The position numbers and the translations under genes are program-made. Of a stretch of DNA of 64,000 nucleotides, positions 9,930 to 22,600 are shown piece by piece. The notes below the pieces were generated by a model, which was not told the origin of the DNA, ran no database searches, and saw nothing but the letters and a program-made list of their open reading frames with translations. Every line of letters starts with the position of its first letter. Position 1 is the first letter of the stretch. The stretch spans positions 664,305-728,304 of the forward strand of contig BCHH01000001.1 in the NCBI GenBank assembly GCA_001599595.1, read 5' to 3'. The DNA comes from Beverwykella pulmonaria (lineage: Eukaryota; Ascomycota; Dothideomycetes; Pleosporales; Melanommataceae).

Positions 9930-12900
9930 ATGGCGACGTTCCTCGAGAGCTCATACAGTCTGGTACACAACACCTGGCGTTACTTGGGGCTTTGGGCTGA
10001 CTTGGGTGTGAACAGGTCCACCAGGACAATGCTGCTGACATCCCCTCTCAGAATGAGCTCAAGCAGGCTTTGGAGAAGGGGACGGACGAATCCAAGATTG
10101 AGACCATGGTGCGAACATCCCACCGCAACTGCCCCGCGATGCGGTGCGCCTCTGACATTCCTACAGAAGCGAATCCTCTCCATAATGTTGAACGGCGACC
10201 CCCAAACCGGCCTCCTGATGCACATAATACGATTCGTCATGCCCAGCAAGTCGAAGGCGCTGAAGAAGCTAATGTATCTGTTCTTGGAGGTGTGTCCAAA
10301 GCACGATGCTCAAGGGAAGCTCCGACAGGAATGGATATTGGTGTGGTGCGTGAATACACAACGAAATTTGATTGCTCGATGTCTAATTTTGTGGAAGCAA
10401 TGCTATTCGATTCGATCTACAGGCACCAAACGAATACGTGAGGGGAAATACTCTGCGCTTCCTGTAAGCATCTCACCCCTAGCCCATGTGAACATTTCTG
10501 ATAGACCATGCAGATGCAAGTTGCGTGATGCTGAGCTAGTAGAGCCGCTCCTACGTGAGCTACCTACGCCTCAACACACCTCTAGACTCACTCGTGCTAA
10601 CATACAATTCAGAGCCGGCTCGCCAGTGCCTTACCCACCGCCATGCGTACGTCCGAAAGAATGCTACTTTTGCGATTGCCTCGATTTTCACCCATCTGCC
10701 CGAACTACTTCCCGACGCTCCCGATCTATTGACCACCTTCTTGGATGAGGAAAACGATGCCACCTGCAAGCGCAACGCTTTCGCCGCCCTGGCCTCCATC
10801 AGTCACGAAAAGGCGCTGGAATACCTGAGCACCGTCTTTGACTCCATACCTAATCATGACGAGCTTGTGCTTCTTGCCGAGCTCGAATTCATTCGCCGGG
10901 ATGCCTTTGTCAACTCGCAAAACAAAGCACGATATTTGCGACTTATCTTCGACCTCCTCGAGTCCAGTGTATCAACTGTAATCTATGAGGCCGCACATGC
11001 ACTTACTACTCTCACTAGCAACCCTGTGGCCGTTAAGGCTGCCGCAGGAAAGTTTGTTGAGCTAGCCATCAAGGAACCGGACAACAACGTCAAGCTTATT
11101 GTCCTGGAGAGGGTAGACCAGTTGAGGGAAAAGAACGAGGGTGTACTAGATGACCTGACTATGGAAGTTCTGCGTGTCCTGTCAAGCCCCGATTTGGATG
11201 TGCGGAAAAAGGCTCTCAACATAGCACTCGAGATGGTCACAAGCAGGAATGTTGAAGAAGTTGTTCTCCTTCTCAAGAAAGAACTGATGAAGACTGTCGA
11301 CGAACAATACGAGAAAAACTCCGAATATCGGTCACTCTTAATCTCAGCGATCCACCAATCTGCCATCAAATTCCCAGAAGTCGCAGCCAGCGTGGTGGGC
11401 TCCCTCATGGACTTCATCTCGGATGTTAGCAGCAATGCCTCTGCCGTAGATGTGATATCGTTCGTTAAGGAGGTTGTGGAACGCTTCCCTGACCTGAGAG
11501 CCTCAATTGTCGAGCGCCTTGTAACAACCTTGGCCGAGGTCCGTGCTGGCAAGGTCTACCGTGGTGTCCTTTGGATCATTGGAGAGTTTTCTCTGGAGCC
11601 CAAAGATATCCGAGACGCATGGAAAGGAATACGGTCTTCACTCGGTGAAATTCCAATCCTCGCCTCAGAACAACGGTTATTGGATGAGGCATCCGAAGGC
11701 AAGGAACCTGCCGAGCAAGTCAACGGGCACGCCAAGCCTGCTGCACCATCAGGCTCACGCAAGGTCCTCGCTGATGGCACTTATGCTACGGAAAGTGCGC
11801 TCACCTCGTCAGCGGCAGCTAAGGCCAAACTAGAAGCCGTCAAAAACTCGCAAAAGCCTCCACTACGACAACTAATCCTCGATGGTGACTACTATCTCGC
11901 CACAGTCCTCTCAAGTACCCTTACCAAACTTGTCATGCGGCACTCCGAAATCTCGAAGGATGAGGCACGCACCAATGCTCTACGGGCTGAGGCTATGCTC
12001 ATTATGATTTCCATCATCCGCGTTGGCCAGTCGCAATTTGTCAAAACTTTCATAGATGAGGACTCAATTGATCGGATTATGACCTGTGTGCGGTCGTTAT
12101 CAGAGTTTTCACAGAGAAAGGAGCTCGAGACTGTCTTCTTAGAGGACACACGAAAATCATTCAGGACCATGGTACAAGCGGAGGAGAAGAAACGGGCGGC
12201 CAAAGAAGCATCGGAGAGAGCAAAATCTGCTGTCAATGTTGACGACTCCTTCTCCATTCGGCAATTGAAGAAGAAGGATTCGGATGGAAGCGACGAGATC
12301 GAGCAAGACTTGGAGAGGGCAACAGGAGGTGATACGGCAACTGAGGATCTCACTTCAAAACTCAGCCGGGTTGTTCAGCTGACTGGTTTCTCCGATCCTG
12401 TTTATGGAGAAGCATATGTGAAGGTAAAAGATTGCTGCAATTCAAAGGTATTTTCGTTAACTTTACCAGGTTCATCAATTCGATATTGTGTTGGATGTTC
12501 TTCTTGTCAACCAGACGACCGAGACGCTCCAGAATCTCACCGTCGAGTTTGCTACTCTCGGCGACCTCAAGGTCGTCGAGCGTCCTCCAACGCAAAATGT
12601 CGGCCCCCACGATTTCATCAATCTACAAGCCACCATCAAAGGTAAACATCTGTGCCACCCTGATGTTACTTAGATCATGCTTACACGGACTAGTCTCTTC
12701 CACTGATACGGGCGTTATCTTCGGTAATGTAATTTATGAAGGGTTCGTGAGAATAGCATCCCTCTTATCGTTGCTAAGCTAACAATGTACCATAGCGAAA
12801 AAGGAGTCGACTCCAATGTCGTGATCTTGAATGATGTTCATGTGGATATCATGGACTACATCAAGCCTGCGTACTGCACAGAGACTCAATTCCGAACGAT

Positions 12901-13270
12901 GTGGACCGAGTTCGAGTGGGAAAACAAGGTCAACATCAACTCTAAAGCCAAGACCTTGCGGGAGTTCCTGAAGCAGCTGATGGCGTGCACCAACATGAGC
13001 TGCCTCACACCAGAAGCATCGATGAAGGGCGATTGCCAGTTTTTGTCAGCCAACTTGTACGCGAGGAGCGTGTTTGGTAAGTCACCTTCGTACACTTCAT
13101 ATGTGCATAGCTGACTATACTTAGGGGAGGACGCGCTTGCCAATCTCAGCATAGAAAAGGAGGGAGACAATGGACCTATAACAGGGTTCGTGCGCATCCG
13201 AAGTCGCTCGCAAGGTTTGGCATTGAGTTTGGGTTCTCTGAAGGGTCTTAACAAAGTGGGTGTGGCATAA
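9930..13270 (+). CDS. SEC26: Coatomer subunit beta (beta-COP)
   Basis: Ten exons: 9930-9962, 10016-10108, 10167-10345, 10398-10463, 10514-10554, 10613-12423, 12470-12641, 12694-12742, 12796-13076, 13125-13270, giving 956 residues, the normal length. Beta-COP is a core COPI coat subunit for Golgi-to-ER retrograde transport. The N-terminal adaptin-like HEAT solenoid spans about 15-500 ([64 protein letters not shown]). A charged linker follows (about 505-690). The C-terminal beta-COP domain starts near 725 ([35 protein letters not shown]). The appendage platform contains [15 protein letters not shown] and [10 protein letters not shown]. Introns are crowded in the first 140 codons and again near the end. 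Exon 8 ends in a split Gly codon. Confidence 0.96.
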
Positions 13271-13783
13271 GATGTATCATTGAAAGCACTGTGATAGAAC
13301 TGGCAGCATGCAAATCGTAGCATCCTTGCGTTTTGGCTGACGGAAAGTCACATATGATATCGAAAGCTTCGTTTGTCTTTGAGCAAACTTGTTAGGGCTG
13401 GCGATAGTGAGGGATGAAAAGTCAATGATGTGGCATGGGAGGTTGGTAGTATGGCCTTGGAGTATTTATCCCTCAAGACACGAAAATTCACTATAAACAA
13501 ATTTCAATACCACCTTTAGAGCCTCGAGTGATGGGTATAAATGTACAATTATCGCATTTTTGAATTGTTTATCACCAAAAGCTGCACATGCAACAGCGCC
13601 TTCCTACTGCCTAATTCGCTGCCTCGGCTTATCAAGCCTGTTTTGAACGGTGGTGATTCCTTAGACACTCCGGAAGCATCCGTTCCTGTCACTCTGGGAG
13701 AGCTTGCAGCTTACTGCTGACATCTCCTTGTTGTTCCCTCGCTCGACACAAATGCACAACAACCAGTGTTTCTATTCATGACC
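13271..13783. other. Intergenic: SEC26 3' region and lipid kinase upstream region
   Basis: AT-rich sequence follows the SEC26 stop; the part after about 13580 is the likely promoter and leader of the next gene. No other gene is seen. Confidence 0.5.
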
Positions 13784-15418
13784 ATGGCTCTCGGTGTGGA
13801 CGAAGATCCCTTCAAAGACCCCTCGCTTGACGGCGCGTCGACGCCGCCATCGCTGCTCCCACCAAGGAGCGATGCACCGGCCACGCTCGCAGTAGGCAGA
13901 AACGCCTCTTTGACGCTGGGCACCGACTCTCTAGTTGTACTGGGTATGGCACGCTCTCACATCCTAGAATTACCGTGAGCTCACATGCGGTTTAGACGAA
14001 GCGCTGCTGGAGAGCGGCAGCGCAAACTGCTGCGGCGTCGGACTCTCTGGCAGTCAGTCAACATACCGAACGCCTTGGAAGATGAAACTAACACGCGAAC
14101 AGAGAATAAGACTACTCGCTCAATTCCATTCTACAACGTCCTCTGGGCTGAGCACGATGGCGACGGAGACGTCACCATCCAATATGCACAACCCGAGTCC
14201 AGCACGACCGTTCGAGCCGCAATCATCAGCTACACCCTAGACAAAGGAGAAAGCAGGCTGGCCGATGCATGGATTGAGGCGCTGCTCGAGCGTGCATACG
14301 GGACATCCTTGCGCCGGAAGCGTATCAAGGTGCTCATCAACCCATTCGGTGGGCAGGGAGTGGCCCAAAAGATATACCACAAGTACATTGCACCCATCTT
14401 CGCCGCCTCTCAGTGCGAGCTCGATTTGGACGTGACACAACACAGTGGGCATGGTGTCGAGATCGCACGGAACCTGGACATTGACGCGTACGATGTCGTG
14501 GCGTGCTGCTCCGGTGATGGCATACCTCACGAGGTCTGGAACGGATTGAGCCAGAGGCCCGATGCTGCTCGCGCGCTGCACAAGATGGCACTCGCACAGC
14601 TCCCCGGCGGATCCGGAAACGCGATGAGTCTGAATTTGAACGGGACCGATAGTCCCAGCCTTGCTGCTCTTGCAGTCGTGAAGGGGCTGCGGACACCCAT
14701 AGACCTGGTGTCCATCACACAGGGTGATGCGCGCACCATTTCATTCCTCTCCCAGGCCGTTGGCATAGTAGCTGAGACCGACCTGGCTACTGAGAGCATG
14801 CGGTGGATGGGCAGCGCCCGCTTCACGGTTGGCTTTTTTGTCCGCCTCGTTTCCCAAACTATATACCCAGCCGACATCGCGGTCAAAGTTGAGTACGGCA
14901 CCAAAGCCGAGGTGCGAGAAGCCTACCGCGCAGAAGCAGCCAAACCTCCACGGAAAACGGACGACCGCCCGCTCCCCTCTGCGAGCTCCGGACTCCCAGC
15001 CCTCAAATACGGCACGATCAACGACCCGCTCCCCTCATCCTGGACCCTCGTCCCGCACGACAAACTGGGCAACTTTTACGCTGGAAACCAAGCCCTCATG
15101 ACTGCCGACGCGAACTTCTTCCCCGCCGCCATACCCTCGGATGGATGCATAGACCTTGTCCGCGTTCGAGGCGATATTCGACGGCATACTGCTGTCAATA
15201 CGCTGCTTTCAGTTGCGAAACATGCGTTCTTTGATTTGGACCATGTGGATTATCAGAAGGTGAGCGCGTATAGGATCATTCCGAAGAATCAAAAGGATGG
15301 GTATATTAGTATTGATGGGGAGAGGGTGCCGTTTGCACCTTTTCAGGCGGAGGTGCATAGAGGGTTGGGCACGGCCTTAAGTAAGAGCGGGCATAAGTAT
15401 GAGGCGAAGGGTGTGTAA
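13784..15418 (+). CDS. Sphingosine kinase / DAG-kinase family lipid kinase
   Basis: Exons 13784-13943, 13996-14052 and 14103-15418 give 510 residues. Sphingoid long-chain-base kinases (yeast Lcb4/Lcb5) phosphorylate sphingosine-type bases at membranes. The catalytic fold is clear: nucleotide loop VLINPFGGQG (about 150), then TQHSGHGVEIAR, then CSGDGIPHEVWNGL (about 207-220), then LPGGSGNAMSLN (about 238), then AVGIVAETDLATE, and at the C-terminus GYISIDGERVPFAPFQAEVH. The N-terminal 70 residues are variable and span the two introns. A second in-frame ATG six bases upstream (13778) is possible; 13784 was preferred because its ACCATGG context is stronger. The second intron has a CTAAC branch-like site. 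Confidence 0.9.
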
Positions 15419-15892
15419 GGTGAAGGATTCAAGCATATTAGGGCTTGGATAGGAGACATGTTCAACTTGGTTGGTCTTGGTTGGTATTGATATCATTGGC
15501 TTGGGGGCGTTGCATGCCGTCCGCTTTCTCGGTGGACATTCATATATTTTCTCTCTCGGTTGTGCAAACGCGTAGATTAAAATATCCAGAAAAACGTGTA
15601 TAATTAACAAGTGCTTTCTCCATGCTCGCATAGGCTCTTTGTTATTGTTGTTGCAAACTGCTCGGTAATGATGTGTATGCTTATCTTTGAGTTTGTTGAG
15701 TAGTAAATGAGAAGCCCCACCGCCCCGCCATGACTCACGTCACCCCATTCGCATGATGAAAAAATTACCCACATCCCTCGCTTCCTAATATCCGCACACA
15801 AAGCCCTATAAACTCTTTATTTCCTCTCCTAATAATTGTTTTTTCTCTATGTATATTATCTATTTCTGGGAACTTCTATAATGCAAAGCAAA
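15419..15892. other. Intergenic: lipid kinase 3' region and tRNA upstream region
   Basis: AT-rich sequence with no supported protein gene. The 60 bases before the tRNA are T-rich. Confidence 0.5.
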
Positions 15893-15964
15893 AGCTAAGT
15901 GGCGCAGCGGAAGCGCGCCGGGCTCATAACCCGGAGGACAACGGATCGAAACCGTTCTTAGCTA
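15893..15964 (+). tRNA. Initiator tRNA-Met (CAT)
   Basis: The 72-nt gene folds as a complete cloverleaf without an intron. The acceptor stem is AGCTAAG with CTTAGCT, and A73 is the discriminator. The anticodon loop is CTCATAA, flanked by GGG/CCC pairs. Three features mark the eukaryotic initiator rather than the elongator: the A1:T72 pair, three G:C pairs at the foot of the anticodon stem, and the T-loop ATCGAAA with A in place of T54. The internal A box (TGGCGCAGCGG) and B box (GGATCGAAACC) are present. Confidence 0.96.
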
Positions 15965-15968
15965 TAAA

Positions 15969-15978
15969 TTTTCTTTTT
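15969..15978 (+). terminator. RNA polymerase III terminator of the tRNA gene
   Basis: TTTT followed by C and TTTTT begins four bases after the tRNA 3' end. Confidence 0.85.
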
Positions 15979-16629
15979 GTTGAAATAGGTGAAGGGTTCA
16001 AGTTCGAGTCTGCGTGTGGAAGGGATTTTTGTTTTCGCGACGGGGAAATGGTGGGGAACGCGCATTGTTTTTGCTGGATTGCAGGAGGGAAATATCGGTA
16101 ATTAGGAGAATGCCGAAGACAGAGAAGAATAAATAATATGATTTCCTTTTTTTTTTGTTACGCTCTAGGTAGAATAGTAACCTTAGATCTTCCACATCTG
16201 ACGCTATTACGCACAGTAAGGCAAACAGTCCTTGTGTATTATGCATTCTGTATTACAATTTATCCTACTACCTTCCCTTCTAAGTACTATCTACTCCTGC
16301 TCCTCCTTCTTTCTATCCTGTCCACATTCCAAACCAAGAAATAGAGTGTGCTATCCACAAGGGTACAATTTAGTTCCTGATATTCACGCACGACGATGAC
16401 GACGGTCTTTGGGGGTATATCCATCCATGCTCATTCACTAAAGAAAGACAAGAGAGCAAGCATTAAGCGCTCCATACAAGAAGGAAAGAACGAGCGTACG
16501 TGCAGAGACAACAAACAAGTAATTTTGACACAAAAACGATTGGACGCCAATATGCAGGCTATAGGTAGGAAATGTTTGTACAAAGGAAATGTATGGTCTG
16601 GGTCATCCACATATGTGGGTATGAACATT
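15979..16629. other. Intergenic DNA downstream of tRNA
   Basis: AT-rich, no gene supported. The right part is the 3' untranslated region of the large minus-strand gene that ends at 16630. Confidence 0.5.
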
Positions 16630-19600
16630 CTATCGCCTCAACTCCTGCCCAAAGCTGAGCGCAATAGGCGTCATCTCGCCATCAACGGTGCTCTCATCGT
16701 CGTAAAAGCCACTCTCACTGAACTGCTCGACTTCGGCGTCTTGGTCGTAGCTAGCTTTCCGGAGAAGAGGCGGCGTGCTAGGCACGGCTTGTTTCCCTAG
16801 ACTGGGGAACCCCGCATTCGATCCGCGAGAACTTGTTGAATTCGAACGCAGATTCTGTGGCCGCGAGCTTGAGGATGGGAGGTCAGGTGTGCGGCGCAGG
16901 TTGGACGTAGGAGGCGTCATGAGGCCGGAAAGAAAGGACTGTGCTGAGGCGGCACCGCGGGAGGGCGTCTGGTTACGGGAGGTGTTGTTGCTTGAGCCTC
17001 CTGCTAGAGCGCTGGAAGCGCTCTCGCGACCTTTACTACGCCAGTTTCCGAACGCGGCGGCGAGCTGCACGGCCTTTGGGGAGGCGAAGTTGGAAAGTGT
17101 AGCCAAGGTTGGGAACGATTGACCACCCGACATGAGGCGTTCTTTCTCCTGCTGCTCCATCTGCAGGTTAGTTCGGATGCGGATGGCTGCGTCGCGGACG
17201 TTCTCGCGATCGAATGATGGCTGAGCAAGAGCGTTGATGAGGTCGTTCAAGTCGTCGACACGAACACCAAGCAATTCGCGGAGCCAGCCAATTTCAGTGT
17301 CGCGCTCCTTGAGTTTGGCGGGAGCGTCAGAGTCAGCTTCGGACAACTGGTGCTCCAGTGCATCGATGCGCGATTCGCGTTCCTGTAGCTGTTCTTGGAG
17401 GACAGAAATAGACTCCCGCAAAGCCTGGGGAGAAATCTTCCCTGAGAGACCAGAACTGTAAGGCAAGGAAGACACTGCTGTTGGCGACTTCGCAGATTGT
17501 GCAGCTGCAGCTGCGGCGCTTGCAGCTTCTTTTGCGATTGCAAGCTTTTCTTCGAGTAGAGCGACCTTGTCTTGGACAAGTTCTACCTTAGAGTCGGCGA
17601 GCGAGAGACGGTCGTTGTGATATGCGTCGGCGCGTGCCTTATCCTCGCGGGCAATGTCCAAAGCACGGCGATGTTCCTGGGCCAAGAGCTCGAGGCGACG
17701 TTCGAAAGCATGCTGCTGTTCTTGCAGAGCAAGCTGCTTACTTTCTACCACTTCCGCCACAGCGTTTTTCTTAGCGTCTGTAGCGGCCTCCAGGTCGAGT
17801 TCATGTTTTTCCTTAAGCGTATCGGTATCCATGCGAACGTTGTCCAGCTCAGCACGGACTCGTGAGATCTCGCTCTCGAGATCAGCTCGAACGATATTGA
17901 CCTGGTTGTTGGCGGCGTCAATATCAGCTTCCATAAGCACACGGGTGCGCCTGATCTCCACATGGCCAGCCTCCCTCGCTTCTCTGAACTCCCGTTCGTA
18001 TCTCTCGGCAGCTTTCTGGTGTTCCATGCTTTGTTTCTTTAGCTGTTCGATGGTCTCCTCGAGCTTGGCGTTGTGGTTCTGGCTTTGCTCCAGGATCACT
18101 CTGAGCTTCATGCCTTCCCTTTCTTGAGTCTCGAGCCTCTCAAGCTCTCTCTCAAGACGCTCGCGGGTGCGTCCTTCAGCTTCAATCCTGGCGCTCAAGA
18201 CTTCGTACTTCTTCATGTGGTTCTCATCACTCTTCTGCCATTGAGCACGCTCAGCAGCAATTTGCCCGGAAGCAACAATCATATCCTGCTGGAGTTTCTC
18301 AAACTTAATGCCCATAGCTTCGCGAATGCGGGTAGCTTCTTCCGCCTGGAATTTTGACTGCTCGATCGCTTTGCGCATCCTCTCGGTTTCTTCTTGTGAT
18401 TGTTGTACATCATCTCTCCATTTGGCAGCGGAGAGACGGTGCTCTTCGAGTGTGATCGCAAGTGCCTCATTCTCAGCTGTGATAACATCGAGCCTCTTCT
18501 TGATATCCTCCTCGGAACTCTCGAAGGCAAGTGATGTGAGCTTGACCTCATCATTCTCGGTCTGGAGAGCTTCAATTTCGGTTCGGAGTTTGTTGTTGGT
18601 GATATTGACCGCATCCAGACTACGAAGAGTGTCATCAACCTTGTCTTGCAATGCTCTGATCTTGTTCTCGTCATCAGCAGCAGCTTTGCGTAAGAGAGTA
18701 AGCTCTTCCTCCGTGACTTGGAGCAGACGTGCACTATCCATCTCACGAGCCTCTAACCTATCGCGAGCGTCGACGCCATTTTCGAGTTGCAAGGTGGTTT
18801 CCTTCAGCATCGCTTCAAGGTCTGCGATGCGCATGTCCTTCTCTTGTAGAGCTTGTGCTTCCTCGCGCTTAACAACTTCCATACTCTGCCGTTTTAGAGC
18901 ATCATCGATTAGCTCTCGTATGTCCTCGGCCTTCAAGTTGTGACTAGTTGTCTGCACAATGGAAGCTTTGAGGCTCCCAATGACTTGGTAGATCTCAGAC
19001 ATGTCGACTTGGGGTTGGGGAATATCGATAGGTGCCTCCAGAGCGGCTGCAGGCTTATGAGATGCTAGAGCTTCCGCAACGATCGAGCGGATCATGTCCG
19101 GATGCACAGGCTCGACAGCAGGTGCTGATGGGACCTGAGACTGATGAGATACAAGCGCCTCCGCAACAATGGAGCGAATCGTGTCTGGATGGACTGGTTC
19201 TGGTTGCTTATAGGACGCAAGCGCCTCTGTGATGGCAGACTTGATGGCGTCAGGATGGATCTGCTCCACAACTGGTGCTGGTTCAGGGGTTGGCTGCTTG
19301 TGCGAGACAATGGCTTCCTCGACAATAGCCCGGATCTGGTCAGCAGGCACAGGCTCAAACTTAGGCGGTGTCCATTGAGGCTGGTGGTGAGCAAGAGCCT
19401 CCATGATAACATCCCGAATGTGTTCGGACGACAGTGTTTCAGTGGGCGCTCCTTGAGGTTGATGAGCAGCAAGTGCATCAACAACGATGTCCCGAATCCT
19501 CTCCGGCAGGACTGGCTCAGGAACAGGCACAGGAAGGGACGTAACAGGTGGTTGGTAGGATTCGAGTGCTTCTCGAACAATCGATCGCATTTTCTCAAAC

Positions 19601-22600
19601 TTCCGATCCTTCCGTGGAGATCTGTTGCGGTAATGAGAGTTGTCATCGTCTTCATCGTCAGCATCGCTGTCAAGTCGGCCACTCGTAGACATGCTGCGTC
19701 GGCCGCGTCCAGAGCGTTGAAACATCATTGCCATGGAGTCCTGGATGCCTTGCAAATTCCTTTCTAGTGGATCCAAGCGGTTCTGGAGAAGACGACCAAT
19801 GAGGTCATCAACATGGCTATCAAAGAACCTGCTGCGAGTTTGAATCTTGTCTTCGCCCTCAGACAGGAGGCCTTCATCCCAATCACTCATCGGAACTTCG
19901 TCGGCATTGTTCAGACGATGCACAGGTGATTCGTAGGCAAGACCAGCGCGCTCATCGTCAAAGGGATTTTGAGTGTTTGATGTCGAGGACGCTTGCAGGT
20001 TCCTAGGGGCATAGAGTCTACGGGGACTAGGGCTAGGCGCATCGCTCCGCATATTAGTGTTTGGTGGCAAATCATTCCTTTCGAAATCGTGAGTGGATAG
20101 CCTTGGAGAAGACTGCTCCCACGAGTGGTCGTCTCGCTCGACCCCGAAGTCTGATCCTTCCATGTTCATGTGCTTCATAACGGCATCGATATCGTTGAAT
20201 GATGCCTGACCAAGATGGTCGAAATCGACGCTCTCACTCTCAGGATAATGCACGTGTCCCAGAGCGGTCTTGTATGACCCATCATCACTTGGTCGGAAGG
20301 TGTTCGCTGGACTACGGCTTGCATGACGCGGGGAGCTACCGTGGATATCGTCCAAATCCTCGTTCTGCGCCACAGAAGGTTTCGTGACGTGGACACCGAA
20401 ATCGTACCCAGAAGGCCCAAATTGAGGACGGAACTCGAAAGGTTTCGCAGCTGCAGAGAGCGAACTCTTGTGTGAATGCTTCTTTGTGAATGGGTTCGGC
20501 GCTTCTTCAACTGTGGGCGTGGCTGCGTCACTTTCATGAGGCGTTCTGTCGTCGATGGGAGTCTTAGAGTCTGACCCGGATTCGGCAGACTGTTCAGGTC
20601 GTGGAGTGGGTAGGTCAGGCTCGATTGAAGCCGTATGCTGCAATGAAAGGGGGTCTGGGCTCTTCGATTTGGATGACGCTCTCCCGAGGTTGGGTGATAG
20701 GTTCTCCTTGTCTTCTGGCACTGATTCCCGTTCCGTCTGTGGATCCTGTTTGGCTGCCTGTGGTTGTTTCGATTCACCCAGGGGTTGCGCAAGACGGAAT
20801 GGCTGGGTGGCAAACTTAGGAATATCATCCCCATCGAAACCGCCACGTCGAACACGCTTCTCTCTTCCTTCGGCCTGAGTGATGCGGCCAGACTCTTCCT
20901 CACGATGCTCTGCGTCTTCCACATCGGGAGTCTGCTGGCGAGTAGCATCAGGCCGTACAATCGGAACGGCTTTGGAGCGCTTAGCAGGCTTGACAATATC
21001 GCTCGCAGAGATATTGACCTCTCCAAATATCTTTGAAACTAATTTTGTGGGAGCGGGTGGGGACGCCGTTGGATTAAAAGCAGCAGTTCCAGGGTTAAAG
21101 GCTGGTGCATCCGGTTTGAACGAAAGTCCCTTTGAGAAGAAGTCAAAGCCACTTGTTGGCATGATAGTGCCGTCTATCGCTGCAGGCGTGAAAGCAGGAG
21201 CGTTCACAATCGGGTTGAAGACTGGAGCATGTACAGCAGGTTTGAAAGCAGAGGCGTCCACAACAGGCTTGAATGCGGGAGCATCTGGTTTAAACGCAGG
21301 CGCATCCGGCTTGAATACAGGTGCATCTGGCTTGAACACTGGTGCATCCGGCTTGAATGCAGGGGCAGCAACATTGAAGCTCGACATGCCATCAACGCTA
21401 GGTTGGCCACTTCTAGGTGCCGAATCTTGACTAGGTGACTTGATGGCAGACGATAACGAAAAGCCTGACGAGAACGAAGCTTGGCCGGGGCTAAACGCAG
21501 CAGATGGGTTGAACTTAAACTCTTTAGCCTCCACATTGAGCTTCGTAGTTGAAGATTGGGATGTGTGCTTGCTGTGCATCGCGGACCCAGCCTTGGGGAA
21601 CGCGAACTTCGAGTCTTTCCATGAGTTACTGACCAGCGATGCTGCCTTAGAGTGCTGCGCCGAGCTGTTCGCTGTATCGCGTTGTTGTTCCTCTCCCAAA
21701 CTTGGATTTGTCACATCTGAAATGTTTGTTCTAGCCCCGTCGCTGTCTCCACGAGGGTTCTCTGGCTGTTGAGCGCCGAATCCAAACGAAATCGATTGTT
21801 GAGGCTTGGCGAGCGAATGAGCTCTGTTGTGCGGCTGAGGCTGGTGCAATACGGGCCGAGAATCCTCCCATGTAGAATCAGTAACAGGCTTCGAAGGCTT
21901 GAGTTGCTCATTGTTCTCAGGCTCTGTACTGAAATCTCCTCCTTCGTCAAACTGCTTGTCGATGGCCTCCTCCAGATGATATTGGGCATCCTGCGCCTCG
22001 CGTTCCAGGTTTGCGCTAAGATTATGGCGATGATTGCGAGGAGTCGGTACAGCGATCTCGGGTCGAGATGGGGAGGCATGTTTCATCGCCGGGACTTCAT
22101 CTTCTTCGGCTTCATCTTCAGGAACCTCGGCAAGAGTCGAGGAGGGTCGCAATCCAACAAGTTGTGGCTGTTGCTGTTGCTGGTGAAGATGCTGGGGTAG
22201 CTGTTGATGCATAAATTGGGCTTGTAGCTGTTGTTGCTGCTGTTGCATCTGCGCCAAGTAGTCATCCTTTTGAGTCGGAGTGAGTGGAAATTGCTGGCTG
22301 GCTCTCATGCCAAACGGAGACCCTGGCGAAACAACTCCGGAAAGATCGGGCCTGCTTAGCGGAAGCGCAGGCGATCCACCTCGAGCGCCCTGGGGACCAA
22401 AGTAATGGCTAGGCGACCATGCACCCGAGGGCGAGGCAGAGTGCTGAGAAAAGTTCGCTGGAGAAGCAAAAGTGGAGTGCCTGTGCATGTGCATGCTCGG
22501 ACGTGGGTTTCCGAATCCTGTGATAGGCGAGGCAACGGATTGTCGCGACATGTGCCCTGGTGAGGGTCCCAGTGGGAAGGAGCCCGAGACAATGCTTCCT

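Noticed and set aside
15994..16014. B-box-like sequence after the tRNA (GTTCAAGTTCGAGTC)
   Set aside because: No A box and no cloverleaf can be formed around it.
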